In this document: positions 8,781 through 17,593 of the stretch, in pieces
Numbering within the stretch: the stretch's first letter is position 1
Layout: every line of letters starts with the position of its first letter
Assembly: GCF_012926525.1 (NCBI RefSeq)
Contig: NZ_JABBNI010000001.1
Span: 62,001 to 126,000, forward strand
DNA from: Clostridium muellerianum
Lineage (GTDB): Bacteria; Bacillota; Clostridia; Clostridiales; Clostridiaceae
DNA length: 64,000 bases
Direction of reading: 5' to 3'
Program-made: the position numbers and the translations under genes
The notes under the pieces: generated by a model
Databases searched by the model: none
The model's input: only the letters and a program-made list of their open reading frames with translations
Told to the model about the DNA's origin: nothing

Positions 8781-8950
8781 AATAAATGAATATAATAATT
8801 ATAGGATTGTTGAGGTCGGAAATGGTTCCCGACACACTCGAAAGAGTACCTGAGATGATGGATACACCGCCCATCCAATAATCCTGTTCATATATTTAAT
8901 TAATATAATTGTGATTTTAAAGACTGAAATTCAAGTTTAGTCTTTTTTAT
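8781..8950 (+). ncRNA. Candidate structured RNA with three-arm junction
   Basis: No reading frame is present, but 8804-8884 folds into a closed multi-branch structure. A 9-bp closing stem pairs 8804-8812 with 8876-8884. Arm 2 pairs GTCGG 8815-8819 with 8829-8833. Arm 3 is a 4-bp stem with a GAAA tetraloop (8836-8847). Arm 4 pairs GATGG 8857-8861 with 8871-8875 and abuts the closing stem. It has its own promoter at 8746 and a terminator at 8919. I do not recognise it as a known riboswitch, ribozyme or tRNA. Role is unknown; an antitoxin to the neighbouring nuclease is one possibility. Confidence 0.55.
8919..8950 (+). terminator. Intrinsic terminator of the structured RNA
   Basis: AAAGACT (8919-8925) pairs with AGTCTTT (8939-8945), with partial inner pairing, followed by a T run. 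Confidence 0.65.
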
Positions 8951-9080
8951 TTTGCTTAATTAGAATAATCGATAAGGAAAATATAGTTGTGTTAAAATAG
9001 CATGAATTAAAATAAAAGCAGTAGGATTTATATTAGTCCTCTGCTTTTTTTCAGTAGCTATATGCTTAATCATATTTAAG

Positions 9081-9308
9081 TTAATTATTATTTTCAAAAG
9101 TAACAATGTCACTTATGGTAATCCTATCATCTAGCTTATTAAAAAAATTATATAGGCTTTCTAAATCTGCCTTATTGATTCTCTGTATAGTGTTATTAAC
9201 ATACATCTTTAATGTAGATGGTCTTATATCGCATTCTATAGCCACTTTTCTTTGACTTAACATATATTTATCTAATAATTCATTAATTTTAAATCTAATA
9301 ATATACAT
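9081..9308 (-). CDS. Xre-family HTH repressor
   Basis: A 75-residue protein. INELLDKYMLSQRKVAIECD and RPSTLKMYVNNTIQRI form a Cro/CI-type helix-turn-helix of the short kind. It is divergent from the genes at 9.4-10.3 kb, and an inverted repeat fills the shared promoter region, so it most likely represses both itself and the rightward genes, as in phage immunity regions. Confidence 0.7.
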   Translation of the reverse strand: MYIIRFKINELLDKYMLSQRKVAIECDIRPSTLKMYVNNTIQRINKADLESLYNFFNKLDDRITISDIVTFENNN

Positions 9309-9343
9309 TCCATAGCCTCCAAGTAAGTAAATGATAATATAAT

Positions 9344-9407
9344 TATATCACTTTTAAAGTTATATTTCAATACTCCTATTGACATATAACCATAAGAGTG
9401 ATATATT
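9344..9407 (+). promoter_or_regulatory. Rightward promoter with repressor operator
   Basis: TTGACA (9379-9384), a 17-base spacer and TATATT (9402-9407) form a strong promoter. Inverted arms ATATCACTTTTA (9344-9355) and TAAGAGTGATAT (9393-9404) match in 11 of 12 positions. The right arm covers the -10 box, as expected for an operator of the adjacent Xre protein. Confidence 0.6.
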
Positions 9408-9444
9408 GTAACTATAAAATAGTAAATGAAAGGATGAAAGAGTG

Positions 9445-9564
9445 ATGGATATAAGAATATTAGAATAATTTATTAGGTTCACAATTGCATTCAATCTTGA
9501 ACTAACATCAGAAAACCTTTATAGGTTTAAAAAATTATGTTGTGATACCAATTTTAAGATATAA
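9445..9564 (+). pseudogene. Possible broken small gene behind the repressed promoter
   Basis: After AAAGGATG a 7-codon frame (MDIRILE) ends in TAA. The same frame then runs on for 31 codons (FIRFTIAFNLEL and so on) to 9564. A single nonsense change in a 39-residue gene would explain this. It is the first reading frame after the strong promoter, where phages place cro- or excisionase-like genes. It could also be chance. Confidence 0.3.
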
Positions 9565-9610
9565 ATATAATGGATGAACTATATTAAAATGTGATGGAGG
9601 AATCATATTA

Positions 9611-10048
9611 ATGGAGTCAATAAGAAAAATTGAAAAGTTAACTATAAGAGATGTGAAAGAAATAGGGTTAGATTATAAAATAGTTGAAAGAGTAATTGAA
9701 GAAAAATATATACATAGCATTTCGATAGAGGAGCTTGTGCACAAAATAAGTCTTATAGCAAATAGTGATAATACTATGATGATAGTGGAAGTATTGGGTG
9801 TCTTAAGGATTCCACCACTACTGTATGAGAGTGAAAGTGGAGTTGAAGTATACATAGAGAAAGATGATAGTTCAGAAAAAACTTTTATATTAGCAAGTCA
9901 TGATGATGATATTGGAAACTTTGAGTTTGATGCTTTAGAAGTTAAAGCAATAATATGGGATAGGTGGAACGGCTGTTTCTTAATAAGATTTATAGAAAAC
10001 GATATAGAGATAATGATAAGCTATTTAGATTACAATTTCTGGAGGTAA
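9611..10048 (+). CDS. Hypothetical acidic protein, 145 aa
   Basis: Starts at ATG with GGAGG 8-12 bases before it. The protein is acidic and probably alpha/beta, with no membrane helix or recognised motif. It is followed 6 bases later by another small gene, so the pair is co-transcribed from the operator-controlled promoter at about 9.4 kb. Confidence 0.55.
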   Translation: MESIRKIEKLTIRDVKEIGLDYKIVERVIEEKYIHSISIEELVHKISLIANSDNTMMIVEVLGVLRIPPLLYESESGVEVYIEKDDSSEKTFILASHDDDIGNFEFDALEVKAIIWDRWNGCFLIRFIENDIEIMISYLDYNFWR

Positions 10049-10054
10049 TAAGAT

Positions 10055-10270
10055 ATGATAAAAGGATTTATAATTGCTAAAAATAGGAAAAGTGTGAAGA
10101 GTATAGGAGTAATTGCAGGTTCAGAAAATGATGATGGCTCATTTAAACATGAAGTTATTGGGTATATAGGTAAGGTTCCTGCGGTTATTAAGACCAATCT
10201 TAACCAGCACCAATGGGATTTATTTTGTGAAGGGAAGCTATTAAGAGAAGAGCTAAGAAAATACATTTAA
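10055..10270 (+). CDS. Hypothetical protein, 71 aa
   Basis: A small basic protein whose ATG follows GGAGGTAATAAGAT at the end of the upstream gene. No family recognised. Its tight spacing with 9611-10048 marks a two-gene operon. Confidence 0.55.
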   Translation: MIKGFIIAKNRKSVKSIGVIAGSENDDGSFKHEVIGYIGKVPAVIKTNLNQHQWDLFCEGKLLREELRKYI

Positions 10271-10383
10271 AATGTAGATATCAAAAAACACAAATAAACG
10301 TAAAATAATAAGAATCTTAAAGAAAAACTCTATTAAATACGTAATTTATCGCACAAATAGATTATATGGTTTGAAATACTATT

Positions 10384-10411
10384 TTGAATCATACAATAAT
10401 TATGCTATAAT
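10384..10411 (+). promoter_or_regulatory. Strong extended -10 promoter with no gene behind it
   Basis: TTGAAT (10384-10389), a 16-base spacer, and TGCTATAAT (10403-10411) form an extended -10 promoter. The next gene starts about 350 bases later. Confidence 0.5.
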
Positions 10412-10417
10412 CTGTGT

Positions 10418-10754
10418 GGAACTAACAATTTTGGTCTTCGACAAATAAATACATTTATGATAAGGATTATTTTGGCGATTAATCCTAATACCTAAAACCC
10501 AAAACATAATGAAGGGTTATCAGTGATGTAATTATAATACCATTTTTACTTGACAAAGTCAATATAGTATGTAGCATTTTTATTCTAGACTAGTGAAATC
10601 AAGGCTTTAAACTAATAGTAAATGCTGAAAAGATGATTTTTATACTATATTAAATGATTACGAGGTGAAATGATATATAAACATTAGGGGCGAAATCTTA
10701 AAAAGTGATAAAACGATATTTTTATCTATAAATGAAGGGAGAACAATAGAAAAA
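10418..10754 (+). other. Noncoding leader or possible small RNA
   Basis: No gene is visible. Downstream of the promoter at 10384 are short hairpins: GGATTA with TAATCC around 10463-10486, ACCC with GGGT around 10497-10518, and TTGAC-AAA-GTCAA near 10551-10563. This may be a small RNA or a long leader for the gene at 10755. Support is weak. Confidence 0.3.
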
Positions 10755-11063
10755 ATGCAAGCAATTAAAGTATCAAAATTAAAATCTCACCTACATAAGG
10801 AAAAGGAAGAACATATACACAAAGGTGATAGATTATATTTTAAAGGAAAATACGGATTATACCATGAGGTTACTGTTAGGTCTATTCAAGGTGATTATGC
10901 ATATGTAATTGGTGGATTTGGATTTGGAAGGCAGAAAGTAAGAATAGATAAGCTATTTAAACAACCATCAAATGAGTATCAAAAATTATCTAAACACGTT
11001 GAAGAAGAAGCATGTAAAGCTCAAGAGATATTATGGGAGTTTAGAGAAAGTCGCATCAAATAA
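10755..11063 (+). CDS. Hypothetical basic protein, 102 aa
   Basis: ATG preceded by GAAGGGAGAA. A basic protein with an N-terminal Lys/His-rich segment (KLKSHLHKEKEEHIHKGD), a central beta-rich part with GDRLYFKGKYGLYHEVTVR resembling an SH3- or KOW-like barrel, and a helical end. Function not recognised. Confidence 0.5.
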   Translation: MQAIKVSKLKSHLHKEKEEHIHKGDRLYFKGKYGLYHEVTVRSIQGDYAYVIGGFGFGRQKVRIDKLFKQPSNEYQKLSKHVEEEACKAQEILWEFRESRIK

Positions 11064-11168
11064 TAGTAGTCACATTCTATGAACAAGTTGTAGCAAAAAA
11101 ATAAAGACTAAAAATTAAGAGAAATTTAAATATGATAGTTGCAAAAAAGACAATAGAGAGAGAATATA

Positions 11169-11441
11169 ATGATTTCAAAAAAAATATTGGATAATATAAA
11201 TCAATTTGCTAGTAAGGATTTTAGTGATGTTGATGTAATTTTTATATTCAAGATAGTTGGATGTAAAAAATTAGAGTTCTATATTATAGGAAGTACAGAT
11301 TCAGTAGTGGCAGGTTTAACTAATAGAAAAATAGAAAAAATGGGTAATTTCATAGGTGGAACTGCAATGGATTTTAGCAAAACTTTAGTAAATAAGTGGA
11401 ATAAGCTATGTGCTTATAGTGATGGTAGTTTTAAATTATAA
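11169..11441 (+). CDS. Hypothetical protein, 90 aa
   Basis: An intact small gene with GAGAGAGAAT before the ATG. The protein is alpha/beta with no recognisable motif. It begins a run of small genes on the same strand (11169-12154) leading into the helicase gene, probably one operon. Confidence 0.5.
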   Translation: MISKKILDNINQFASKDFSDVDVIFIFKIVGCKKLEFYIIGSTDSVVAGLTNRKIEKMGNFIGGTAMDFSKTLVNKWNKLCAYSDGSFKL

Positions 11442-11474
11442 ATTTATAAAAAATATAAGGAGGAAAATTTAAAT

Positions 11475-11927
11475 TTGAGTCATTTAGAAAAAGAAAGAGA
11501 GTTTACAATTAGAGACTGGGATAAAGAAATTATAAGATTGACTAAAGATGAGATGCTATTTCTTATTGATATCACTGTAGAGTGGGATTATATAAGTTTA
11601 GCTGAGAAAGGGGAAAAGGTAGAAGATTCAGTTAAGCTGGAGCTATTAGATGCATTAGAAAGCATATACATACATAGTACACATGCAGATAAAAGGATAG
11701 CTAGATTATGTGAAATAGCGAAAAATTTATACATCAAATTATTGGATATATCTTATAAGGATGTACTTTTTGTCATAAAAGAAATAATTAATATCAAAGG
11801 ATTCATAACTAAATTTGGAGTGTTGGATTATTTTTGGCAGGAAAACGAGGTAACACAGATAAAAAATGAGTTAATAGAAACTGTGTCTAGAACACGACAT
11901 TTAAAGCTTCTGAAATTATCTATTTAG
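11475..11927 (+). CDS. Hypothetical helical protein, 150 aa
   Basis: Starts at TTG with AAGGAGG 9-10 bases upstream. Largely helical and acidic, without cysteines clustering or membrane segments. Unrecognised. Part of the small-gene run preceding the helicase/polymerase module. Confidence 0.5.
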   Translation: MSHLEKEREFTIRDWDKEIIRLTKDEMLFLIDITVEWDYISLAEKGEKVEDSVKLELLDALESIYIHSTHADKRIARLCEIAKNLYIKLLDISYKDVLFVIKEIINIKGFITKFGVLDYFWQENEVTQIKNELIETVSRTRHLKLLKLSI

Positions 11928-11959
11928 GGTCAATAAAAATTATATGAGTGGAGGAACTT

Positions 11960-12154
11960 ATGGGGAAAGAAAAAGTAATTATTAAAGGAGATGTATTTGT
12001 AGCCAAGACCAAAAGGCTGTGCAAATACTTAACAGATAAAGGATTTAAAATGAAAAGAGAAGATGTGGATAATTTAAATCCTAATTACAATGTATATATA
12101 TTCAATAATTCAGCAGCAGTAAGACAAGCTGTTGCTGAGTACTTCCTAAAGTAG
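11960..12154 (+). CDS. Hypothetical protein, 64 aa
   Basis: The ATG at 11960 is 5 bases after GGAGG, so it is preferred over the GTG at 11948. The product is basic with VFVAKTKRLCKYLTDKGFKM near the start. It resembles the short plasmid-borne proteins with one alpha/beta repeat, but no family is certain. It ends 19 bases before the helicase gene. Confidence 0.5.
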   Translation: MGKEKVIIKGDVFVAKTKRLCKYLTDKGFKMKREDVDNLNPNYNVYIFNNSAAVRQAVAEYFLK

Positions 12155-12173
12155 CAGGTTAGGAGGTAAATTA

Positions 12174-14072
12174 TTGGTAACGAATAAGACAGAAAAATTA
12201 AAAGATATAATAAACAAAGAAGATAAAGATTTAATGGAAATGGTACGCTATATATCAAATCCTTTAATTGGATTACGTAGTAAATCTAAATTTAAGGTTT
12301 TCACTCTTGAAACTAGCAGGGGGAAGACAATAGGAACTGCCTATGCTATAGCGAAAGCTATCAAATGTGGAAGTTCAACAAAATATGTATTTACTACACA
12401 TACGCTAGAAGAGTGTAGTAGAGTAACAGAAATGATAAATCAAGAAGTTGGAGAAAATATTGCTATGTATTATAATCCATCTCAAAAAGGAAAAGAAAAG
12501 AGCGAAGCATCGAGCGAAAACTTTTATGATTGTGCGGAAAAGCAAGTGTTGATTGTAACCCACAAAACATATTTAAATATATCTAATCCTAAAAATGATA
12601 AACATGAGAGATATCAATCATGTGTAAAAGGTAAGTTCGATTTTCTAATTGTGGATGAAGAAATTAATGCTGTAGTAAATACCCTTTGCTTCTATGATGA
12701 TTATACATATAAAAAGATATTAAAGATAATTAAGTTTGTTGATGATTCTGAAATATTGGATTTATTTGATAAGTTATGTGAACAGCCAAAGAAAACTATA
12801 AAGTTCTATGAAATTAAAGAGAATTTGAAAAATAAAATTATTGTAGCTGAAGAAGTTGAAATGAATGATGTTTTTACAGATTTAGAATATAGCAGGCTTA
12901 TAGAATTGATTAGTTCCATAGATAATGAGGTTATTAATGATTATAGCGTAGACAATAAAACAGATATTACTAAAAATGAAATTATTGAAGAAATTGAGAA
13001 GATAAATATACTATATAAAAATATGTCAGTTAATAGAGTATTGTATTGGAATGGAACATTATACAGTTGTAATTTTGACTTTGAATTTTTAATGTTAGAT
13101 AACAATGTAATGTTAGATGCTTCTGCTAATTTCAATACATTATATACAATAGGTAAAATGTTTGATGTTGTTAAATCTGAAAGAATTATAGACCATTCAA
13201 AATGTTATTTACATTGGCATAAGAGGAATACTTCTAAGAGTGCCAAGAAGAAAAGTAGTAATAACAATCAGTTAACAGACTGGAGAAAATTTATTGTTGA
13301 TGACATTAAAAAAAAAGCGAGGAAAGATTCAAGAGTATTAATAATAACTTATAAAGCTGAAGGAGATGCTTTAAATAAAAGATTTCTAGATAATGAATTT
13401 AAAAAGTATTTTAAAGAATATAATTTTCTTAATTTTTTAAATATGAGGGGAGTAGATAAGTATGCTAAATATGAAGAGTGCTTTATTGTTCATACTCACC
13501 GATTTGCTTTCCCTGTATATGTTTTGATGTATATGTATTATAAAAAATTAGACAATGCCTATGGGATTAATATGACTTATGGCAAATATAGAGGAAATAA
13601 TACAATAGGATTTAAAGACCCTATGCTTGATAGTTTATTGTTAAGTGATGAAATATCTGCAATATACCAAGCTTGTAAGCGAATATGCAGAACAAAAAAG
13701 CCCATTGGAAATTTTCATATTTATAATAACAACTTAGAGGTTATAAAGCAAATACAAAAGGAACTATTAAATGTGAAAGTACTTCCAGATGCAGAAAATG
13801 AAAGAATGAAACATGTTGATGATTTTTATTTTTTAATAAGTAAAATTCGGGAAGGGACTTACAATGACTATAAGATTGTTGATGGAAAAACAGGTAGGAA
13901 GAAAAAGGCAGTTACCAGAGGTAAGAAAGATTATTATGAGGTTACTAAGAAGTTGTTCTATGAGGTATTAGGTATAGATAATACACATTTTGCTAGAGAC
14001 ATTGTTAGTAAGATTAATGTGGCAGAACTAGGAATTAAATTTAAAAATGATGTTGTGATAGTGAATTTTTAA
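12174..14072 (+). CDS. SF2-like helicase of the element replication/transcription module
   Basis: A 632-residue protein starting at TTG after TTAGGAGG. ETSRGKTIGTA near residue 46 is a Walker A-like P-loop. FDFLIVDEEIN near 158 is a DEAD-like Walker B. SRVLIITYKAEG begins a second RecA-like lobe. ISAIYQACKRICRTKK matches helicase motif VI. The C-terminus is basic (GRKKKAVTRGKK). It lies directly before the single-subunit RNA polymerase gene on the same strand. I infer that the two act together, unwinding or translocating on the template, but no partner is proven. Confidence 0.6.
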   Translation: MVTNKTEKLKDIINKEDKDLMEMVRYISNPLIGLRSKSKFKVFTLETSRGKTIGTAYAIAKAIKCGSSTKYVFTTHTLEECSRVTEMINQEVGENIAMYYNPSQKGKEKSEASSENFYDCAEKQVLIVTHKTYLNISNPKNDKHERYQSCVKGKFDFLIVDEEINAVVNTLCFYDDYTYKKILKIIKFVDDSEILDLFDKLCEQPKKTIKFYEIKENLKNKIIVAEEVEMNDVFTDLEYSRLIELISSIDNEVINDYSVDNKTDITKNEIIEEIEKINILYKNMSVNRVLYWNGTLYSCNFDFEFLMLDNNVMLDASANFNTLYTIGKMFDVVKSERIIDHSKCYLHWHKRNTSKSAKKKSSNNNQLTDWRKFIVDDIKKKARKDSRVLIITYKAEGDALNKRFLDNEFKKYFKEYNFLNFLNMRGVDKYAKYEECFIVHTHRFAFPVYVLMYMYYKKLDNAYGINMTYGKYRGNNTIGFKDPMLDSLLLSDEISAIYQACKRICRTKKPIGNFHIYNNNLEVIKQIQKELLNVKVLPDAENERMKHVDDFYFLISKIREGTYNDYKIVDGKTGRKKKAVTRGKKDYYEVTKKLFYEVLGIDNTHFARDIVSKINVAELGIKFKNDVVIVNF

Positions 14073-14260
14073 AATGGGGGGATTTTTTTAGTGTAGAAAA
14101 CTATTAATATTTGTTGATAAAGTGATGATTTTTTTCTCGTAAAGGTCGCCACTCTCTTTATATAATATATATAGACCTTGGCGACCTTTAAGAGGACTTT
14201 TAGGTGACTTTTTAATAGAAAAATGAAGTTATTTTGGTGTTAAAAAAATCCCCCCTTTTT
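14071..14260. repeat. Nested inverted repeats between helicase and polymerase genes
   Basis: Outer arms 14071-14090 (AAAATGGGGGGATTTTTTTA) and 14241-14260 are inverted copies with one mismatch. Inner arms AAAGGTCGCC (14141-14150) and GGCGACCTTT (14180-14189) are perfect. A further perfect 9-bp pair, CTACAACAT (14335-14343) and ATGTTGTAG (14384-14392), lies just downstream. Such nested symmetry could be an origin, a recombination site or the promoter and terminator structure of the module. Confidence 0.7.
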
Positions 14261-14451
14261 AAATTAAGTGGAACGAATGGTATAAAATATCATATATTAT
14301 GCGTTTCTTTTGGTTCTTTTCTTTTCGCATAGGTCTACAACATATATAGGAGTAGTAGGAACGATAGTGACGTACTAACCCTAATGTTGTAGAGATGGTG
14401 GTAAAAGAAAAAGAACATAATATATTTATTAAAAAATACAAAGGAGAAAAT

Positions 14452-17400
14452 ATGTTAAATAAACAAGTGCAGATATATAGCGTTGATACTAATGCTTTTT
14501 TAAATGAAGAAGAATCAAAAATATTAAAGAAAATAAAGGGTATGGAATATACAATAGAACTATTAACGCAATTTACGTTGCTAAATATAATAGAGAATTT
14601 ATATAATAAAACAATAACATTCAAGGAAGTTAATGCAGAAATAAAGGCTTATAAAGATAATGTTGAACAAGATTTACAAGTCACTAATCTACTGTATAAG
14701 ATTAATAAGAATAATTTAGTGCAAGGTAGAGTTGAAAAGCCTAGATATCATTTCGATAGTGTGTTAGACCTCCAAAATAAACTACAGGAAAGTGATAATA
14801 AAAGTTACATTGCAAGATATACAAACAAGCTAATGAAAAATAATAGTCAACTTGTTAAGGACAAAACATTTAGAAAACTTATGTGTGAAATAGATGATGA
14901 ATACATAAAATATGAATCAGTTGAGATTAAGGATAAAAATAATAAGACTAGAATTGTAAAAAAAGATACTGGATATAAGGCTTCAATAAAACAATGGAAA
15001 AAAGAATTCAATGAATTAATAAGAAAAAATAAAAATGTGAGGATATTAAATAAAATTAGTAAATATAATATAATTTCAGTTTTTGATTCTTTTTTAACTA
15101 GAACTTTAGGTCTTGAAATTGGTAAATTAAGTGAAGAATTAATAACCCTTAGAGTTTGCCATTATCCAATATTTAAACAATTAATAAATAATGGATTTGT
15201 TTATAAAGATGAACGATATATTCCATTTACAGCAAGTGCAGGTCAAATACGTAATAAGAAAATGGTCTTTGTTAAAGAGAGTACTTGGGAAAATTTCAAA
15301 TTAACATTAATGTGTGGATTAACTATAGAAGATATTAATAATAGTAAAGAAAAGGGATGTAATATAAATAAGTTTCTAGCATATTTAGCTCTTACAGCAA
15401 GTGCTACAGATGCATGGGAAGATTTTAATATTAACCAATGCATAGTTCTTGAAGATTATGTAACTACAATTAATAATGCTAAAGTAGATTATATTTCTAA
15501 AGAAAGAAAAAGTAGAGATGTAAAAGTAAAGGATGAAAATGGAGAGTATATTAAAAATAAAGATGGAACTATTCAAACCCAAAAAGAAGAATATTGGTTA
15601 TTAGCAGATAAAGCCGAAGAAAGAACCATGGATATAGAAATAACACATTCAGATGGGTGTGGTTGGATATTACCAGATTTATCAAACAAGAATTTTCAAT
15701 GTAGATTACCTTGGATAAAAGGTCTTTTAACCCCTGTAGATTTTATAGCATGGTGTGATGAATATAATTCTGGTAATTATAAAGTTACGGATATATATGG
15801 CGAAGAATGGAATTTGAAAGAAGATAATATTAAAGTAGTGTTTTTTAAATCTCAGTTTAAGATGAATAAGTATTATAAGTCATGGCAAGATTACAAGGAC
15901 AAATTTAAAAAATATAATTGTAAAGCCGGAAAATGTAATATTGAAGATGATGAATTTAAGAATTCAAATTTTAATTATCAAATGTGGCAAACGTTAGAAA
16001 ATGTTGATAATAGGGTTATTAAAAAATTTACAAAACCAATACACAAATTGATAACTAAAGCATATACAGATAAAAATACAATGTTAAAATTATTAGGAGC
16101 TACAAAGGAAAATTCTAATATGAATTATTTGCAGCAAGCACTTCTGTTGTATTCTGAATTAATACAAGATAAATATATTAAGAATAAAGTGAGTGAAGCT
16201 TTAAATAAGAAAAAGAAGGAAGCTAAATATGGAAAATTTCAAATCCGCCCAGCCTATTATACGTTTATAATTCCAGATGTTTTTGCATGGATGCAGTATG
16301 TTTTCTTAGGAAAAGATAAGGTAACTGGATTGTTGGAAGATAAACAGGTATATTGTAAATTATTTGACACTGAAAAATATCCCGAACTCTTAACTAATAG
16401 AAGTCCACATCTAGGAAAAGAACACTGTCCTAGAAAAAATGTATCGAATAGTGATATGGAAAAATGGTTTGTTAGTGATGGAATTTATACAAGTTCTTAT
16501 GACTTGATTTCTAAGGTATTACAATTTGATAATGATGGAGATAAAAGTTTAGTTATAGGAGATAAAGAACTAGTTCAAGTTGCAGAAGACAATATGAAAG
16601 ATGCAGAAGGTAAAAATATAAGACCTTTATATTATGAAATGGGGAAAGCAGAGCCTAAAATAATAAATGCCAATAATATATATAATAGTTTAATAACTGC
16701 TTTTAAATATGGTAATATTGGTGAGTTTTCTAATAAATTAACTAAGTTATGGAACTATAGAAAATATGATGCTGAAGGAAATGAAGTTCTATTTACAAAA
16801 GATGAAGTTAAGAAAAGGCTCAATCTTTCTAAAATAATTACCTGTTGCAATAATTTCTCTATTGATGCAGCCAAAACACTTGAAATGGTTGAAGTATCTG
16901 AGGTAGTACAAAAGCAACTGGAAGAACTTAATAAAATTAAACTTCCTTATTTCTTTCAATTTGCAAAAGATAAAAGTGAGAATCAAGTTGAACCTATTAA
17001 TAACAGTACAGTGAATGGAATATGTAAAGAAATAGAGAATATCCCACAACTTGATTATAAATTTGATGATTTAGGTAGATTTAATAAACATATGCTAATG
17101 AATAATTTTAGAATAGAGATACTTGATGAGGTAATAACTAAATACAAAAAGCTTAAAGAGGAAATGCAAAAGTATTTTATGTATATATCTAATCAATCAA
17201 GTGTTATTAAGAATGATGAAGAGGTTAGTAAAGAAAGAATAGCTCCAGTTGTTTATGACAGTTTGTATTTAGAGTTTGAGGAATTTTGCAAACTGAAAAA
17301 CATTGATGTAGTTGATGCAACTGATATGATAGTAAAATATATTTATAGCATTGATAAAGATAGCAAAAAAGGATTTGTTTTTAATATATTAGGGGACATT

Positions 17401-17589
17401 ATTGTTACTAACATAAAGAAGAATATTAAGAAGAAATCAAAAAAGTTAAATAAGGTGAAGGAAGGATATATATTTTGCAGTGGTTGTGGTAAAGAAGTTT
17501 CTAGAACAGGGAATAGACAAACTATGTGTAAAGAATGTGCAGATACTAAGAGAAAAGAGAATGATAGAAAAAGAAAATCAAAAAAATAA
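14452..17589 (+). CDS. Single-subunit DPBB RNA polymerase (YonO/eukaryotic RdRP-like)
   Basis: A 1045-residue protein; the ATG at 14452 follows AAAGGAGAAAAT. Motifs in order match the QDE-1/YonO class of RNA polymerases. ASAGQIRNKK is near residue 261. SDGCGWILPDL is near 400, compared with DGxG in RdRPs. QCRLPWIKG is near 416, compared with QxRxxxxKG of the first double-psi barrel. NRSPHLGKEH at 649-658 parallels the NRxPTLH of RNAP beta prime. DNDGD at 693-697 is the metal-binding DxDGD. A C-terminal zinc ribbon (CSGCG, CKEC) starts at residue 1009, followed by a very basic tail. YonO of phage SPbeta is a proven DNA-dependent RNA polymerase. This protein may transcribe or prime replication of the element. 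Confidence 0.75.
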   Translation: MLNKQVQIYSVDTNAFLNEEESKILKKIKGMEYTIELLTQFTLLNIIENLYNKTITFKEVNAEIKAYKDNVEQDLQVTNLLYKINKNNLVQGRVEKPRYHFDSVLDLQNKLQESDNKSYIARYTNKLMKNNSQLVKDKTFRKLMCEIDDEYIKYESVEIKDKNNKTRIVKKDTGYKASIKQWKKEFNELIRKNKNVRILNKISKYNIISVFDSFLTRTLGLEIGKLSEELITLRVCHYPIFKQLINNGFVYKDERYIPFTASAGQIRNKKMVFVKESTWENFKLTLMCGLTIEDINNSKEKGCNINKFLAYLALTASATDAWEDFNINQCIVLEDYVTTINNAKVDYISKERKSRDVKVKDENGEYIKNKDGTIQTQKEEYWLLADKAEERTMDIEITHSDGCGWILPDLSNKNFQCRLPWIKGLLTPVDFIAWCDEYNSGNYKVTDIYGEEWNLKEDNIKVVFFKSQFKMNKYYKSWQDYKDKFKKYNCKAGKCNIEDDEFKNSNFNYQMWQTLENVDNRVIKKFTKPIHKLITKAYTDKNTMLKLLGATKENSNMNYLQQALLLYSELIQDKYIKNKVSEALNKKKKEAKYGKFQIRPAYYTFIIPDVFAWMQYVFLGKDKVTGLLEDKQVYCKLFDTEKYPELLTNRSPHLGKEHCPRKNVSNSDMEKWFVSDGIYTSSYDLISKVLQFDNDGDKSLVIGDKELVQVAEDNMKDAEGKNIRPLYYEMGKAEPKIINANNIYNSLITAFKYGNIGEFSNKLTKLWNYRKYDAEGNEVLFTKDEVKKRLNLSKIITCCNNFSIDAAKTLEMVEVSEVVQKQLEELNKIKLPYFFQFAKDKSENQVEPINNSTVNGICKEIENIPQLDYKFDDLGRFNKHMLMNNFRIEILDEVITKYKKLKEEMQKYFMYISNQSSVIKNDEEVSKERIAPVVYDSLYLEFEEFCKLKNIDVVDATDMIVKYIYSIDKDSKKGFVFNILGDIIVTNIKKNIKKKSKKLNKVKEGYIFCSGCGKEVSRTGNRQTMCKECADTKRKENDRKRKSKK

Positions 17590-17593
17590 AAAT

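Noticed and set aside
8804-8884. tRNA or tRNA-like cloverleaf
   Set aside because: The closing stem is 9 bp, one arm has only 4 bp with a GAAA tetraloop, and there is no T-loop consensus or CCA-like 3' end.
8840-8884. TPP riboswitch or hammerhead ribozyme because of CTGAGATGATG and CGAAAG strings
   Set aside because: The second half of the TPP core is absent, and the hammerhead CTGATGA core and the required order of stems are not present.
14259-14624. Minus-strand 121-codon frame over the polymerase gene start
   Set aside because: It overlaps the start of the polymerase gene, is phenylalanine/serine-rich as antisense frames of AT-rich DNA are, and has no start signal.
14452-17589. Family B or phage-type (T7-like) polymerase or primase
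   Set aside because: The motif set DNDGD with NRSP and Q.R...KG is that of double-psi barrel RNA polymerases; no right-hand palm motifs were seen.
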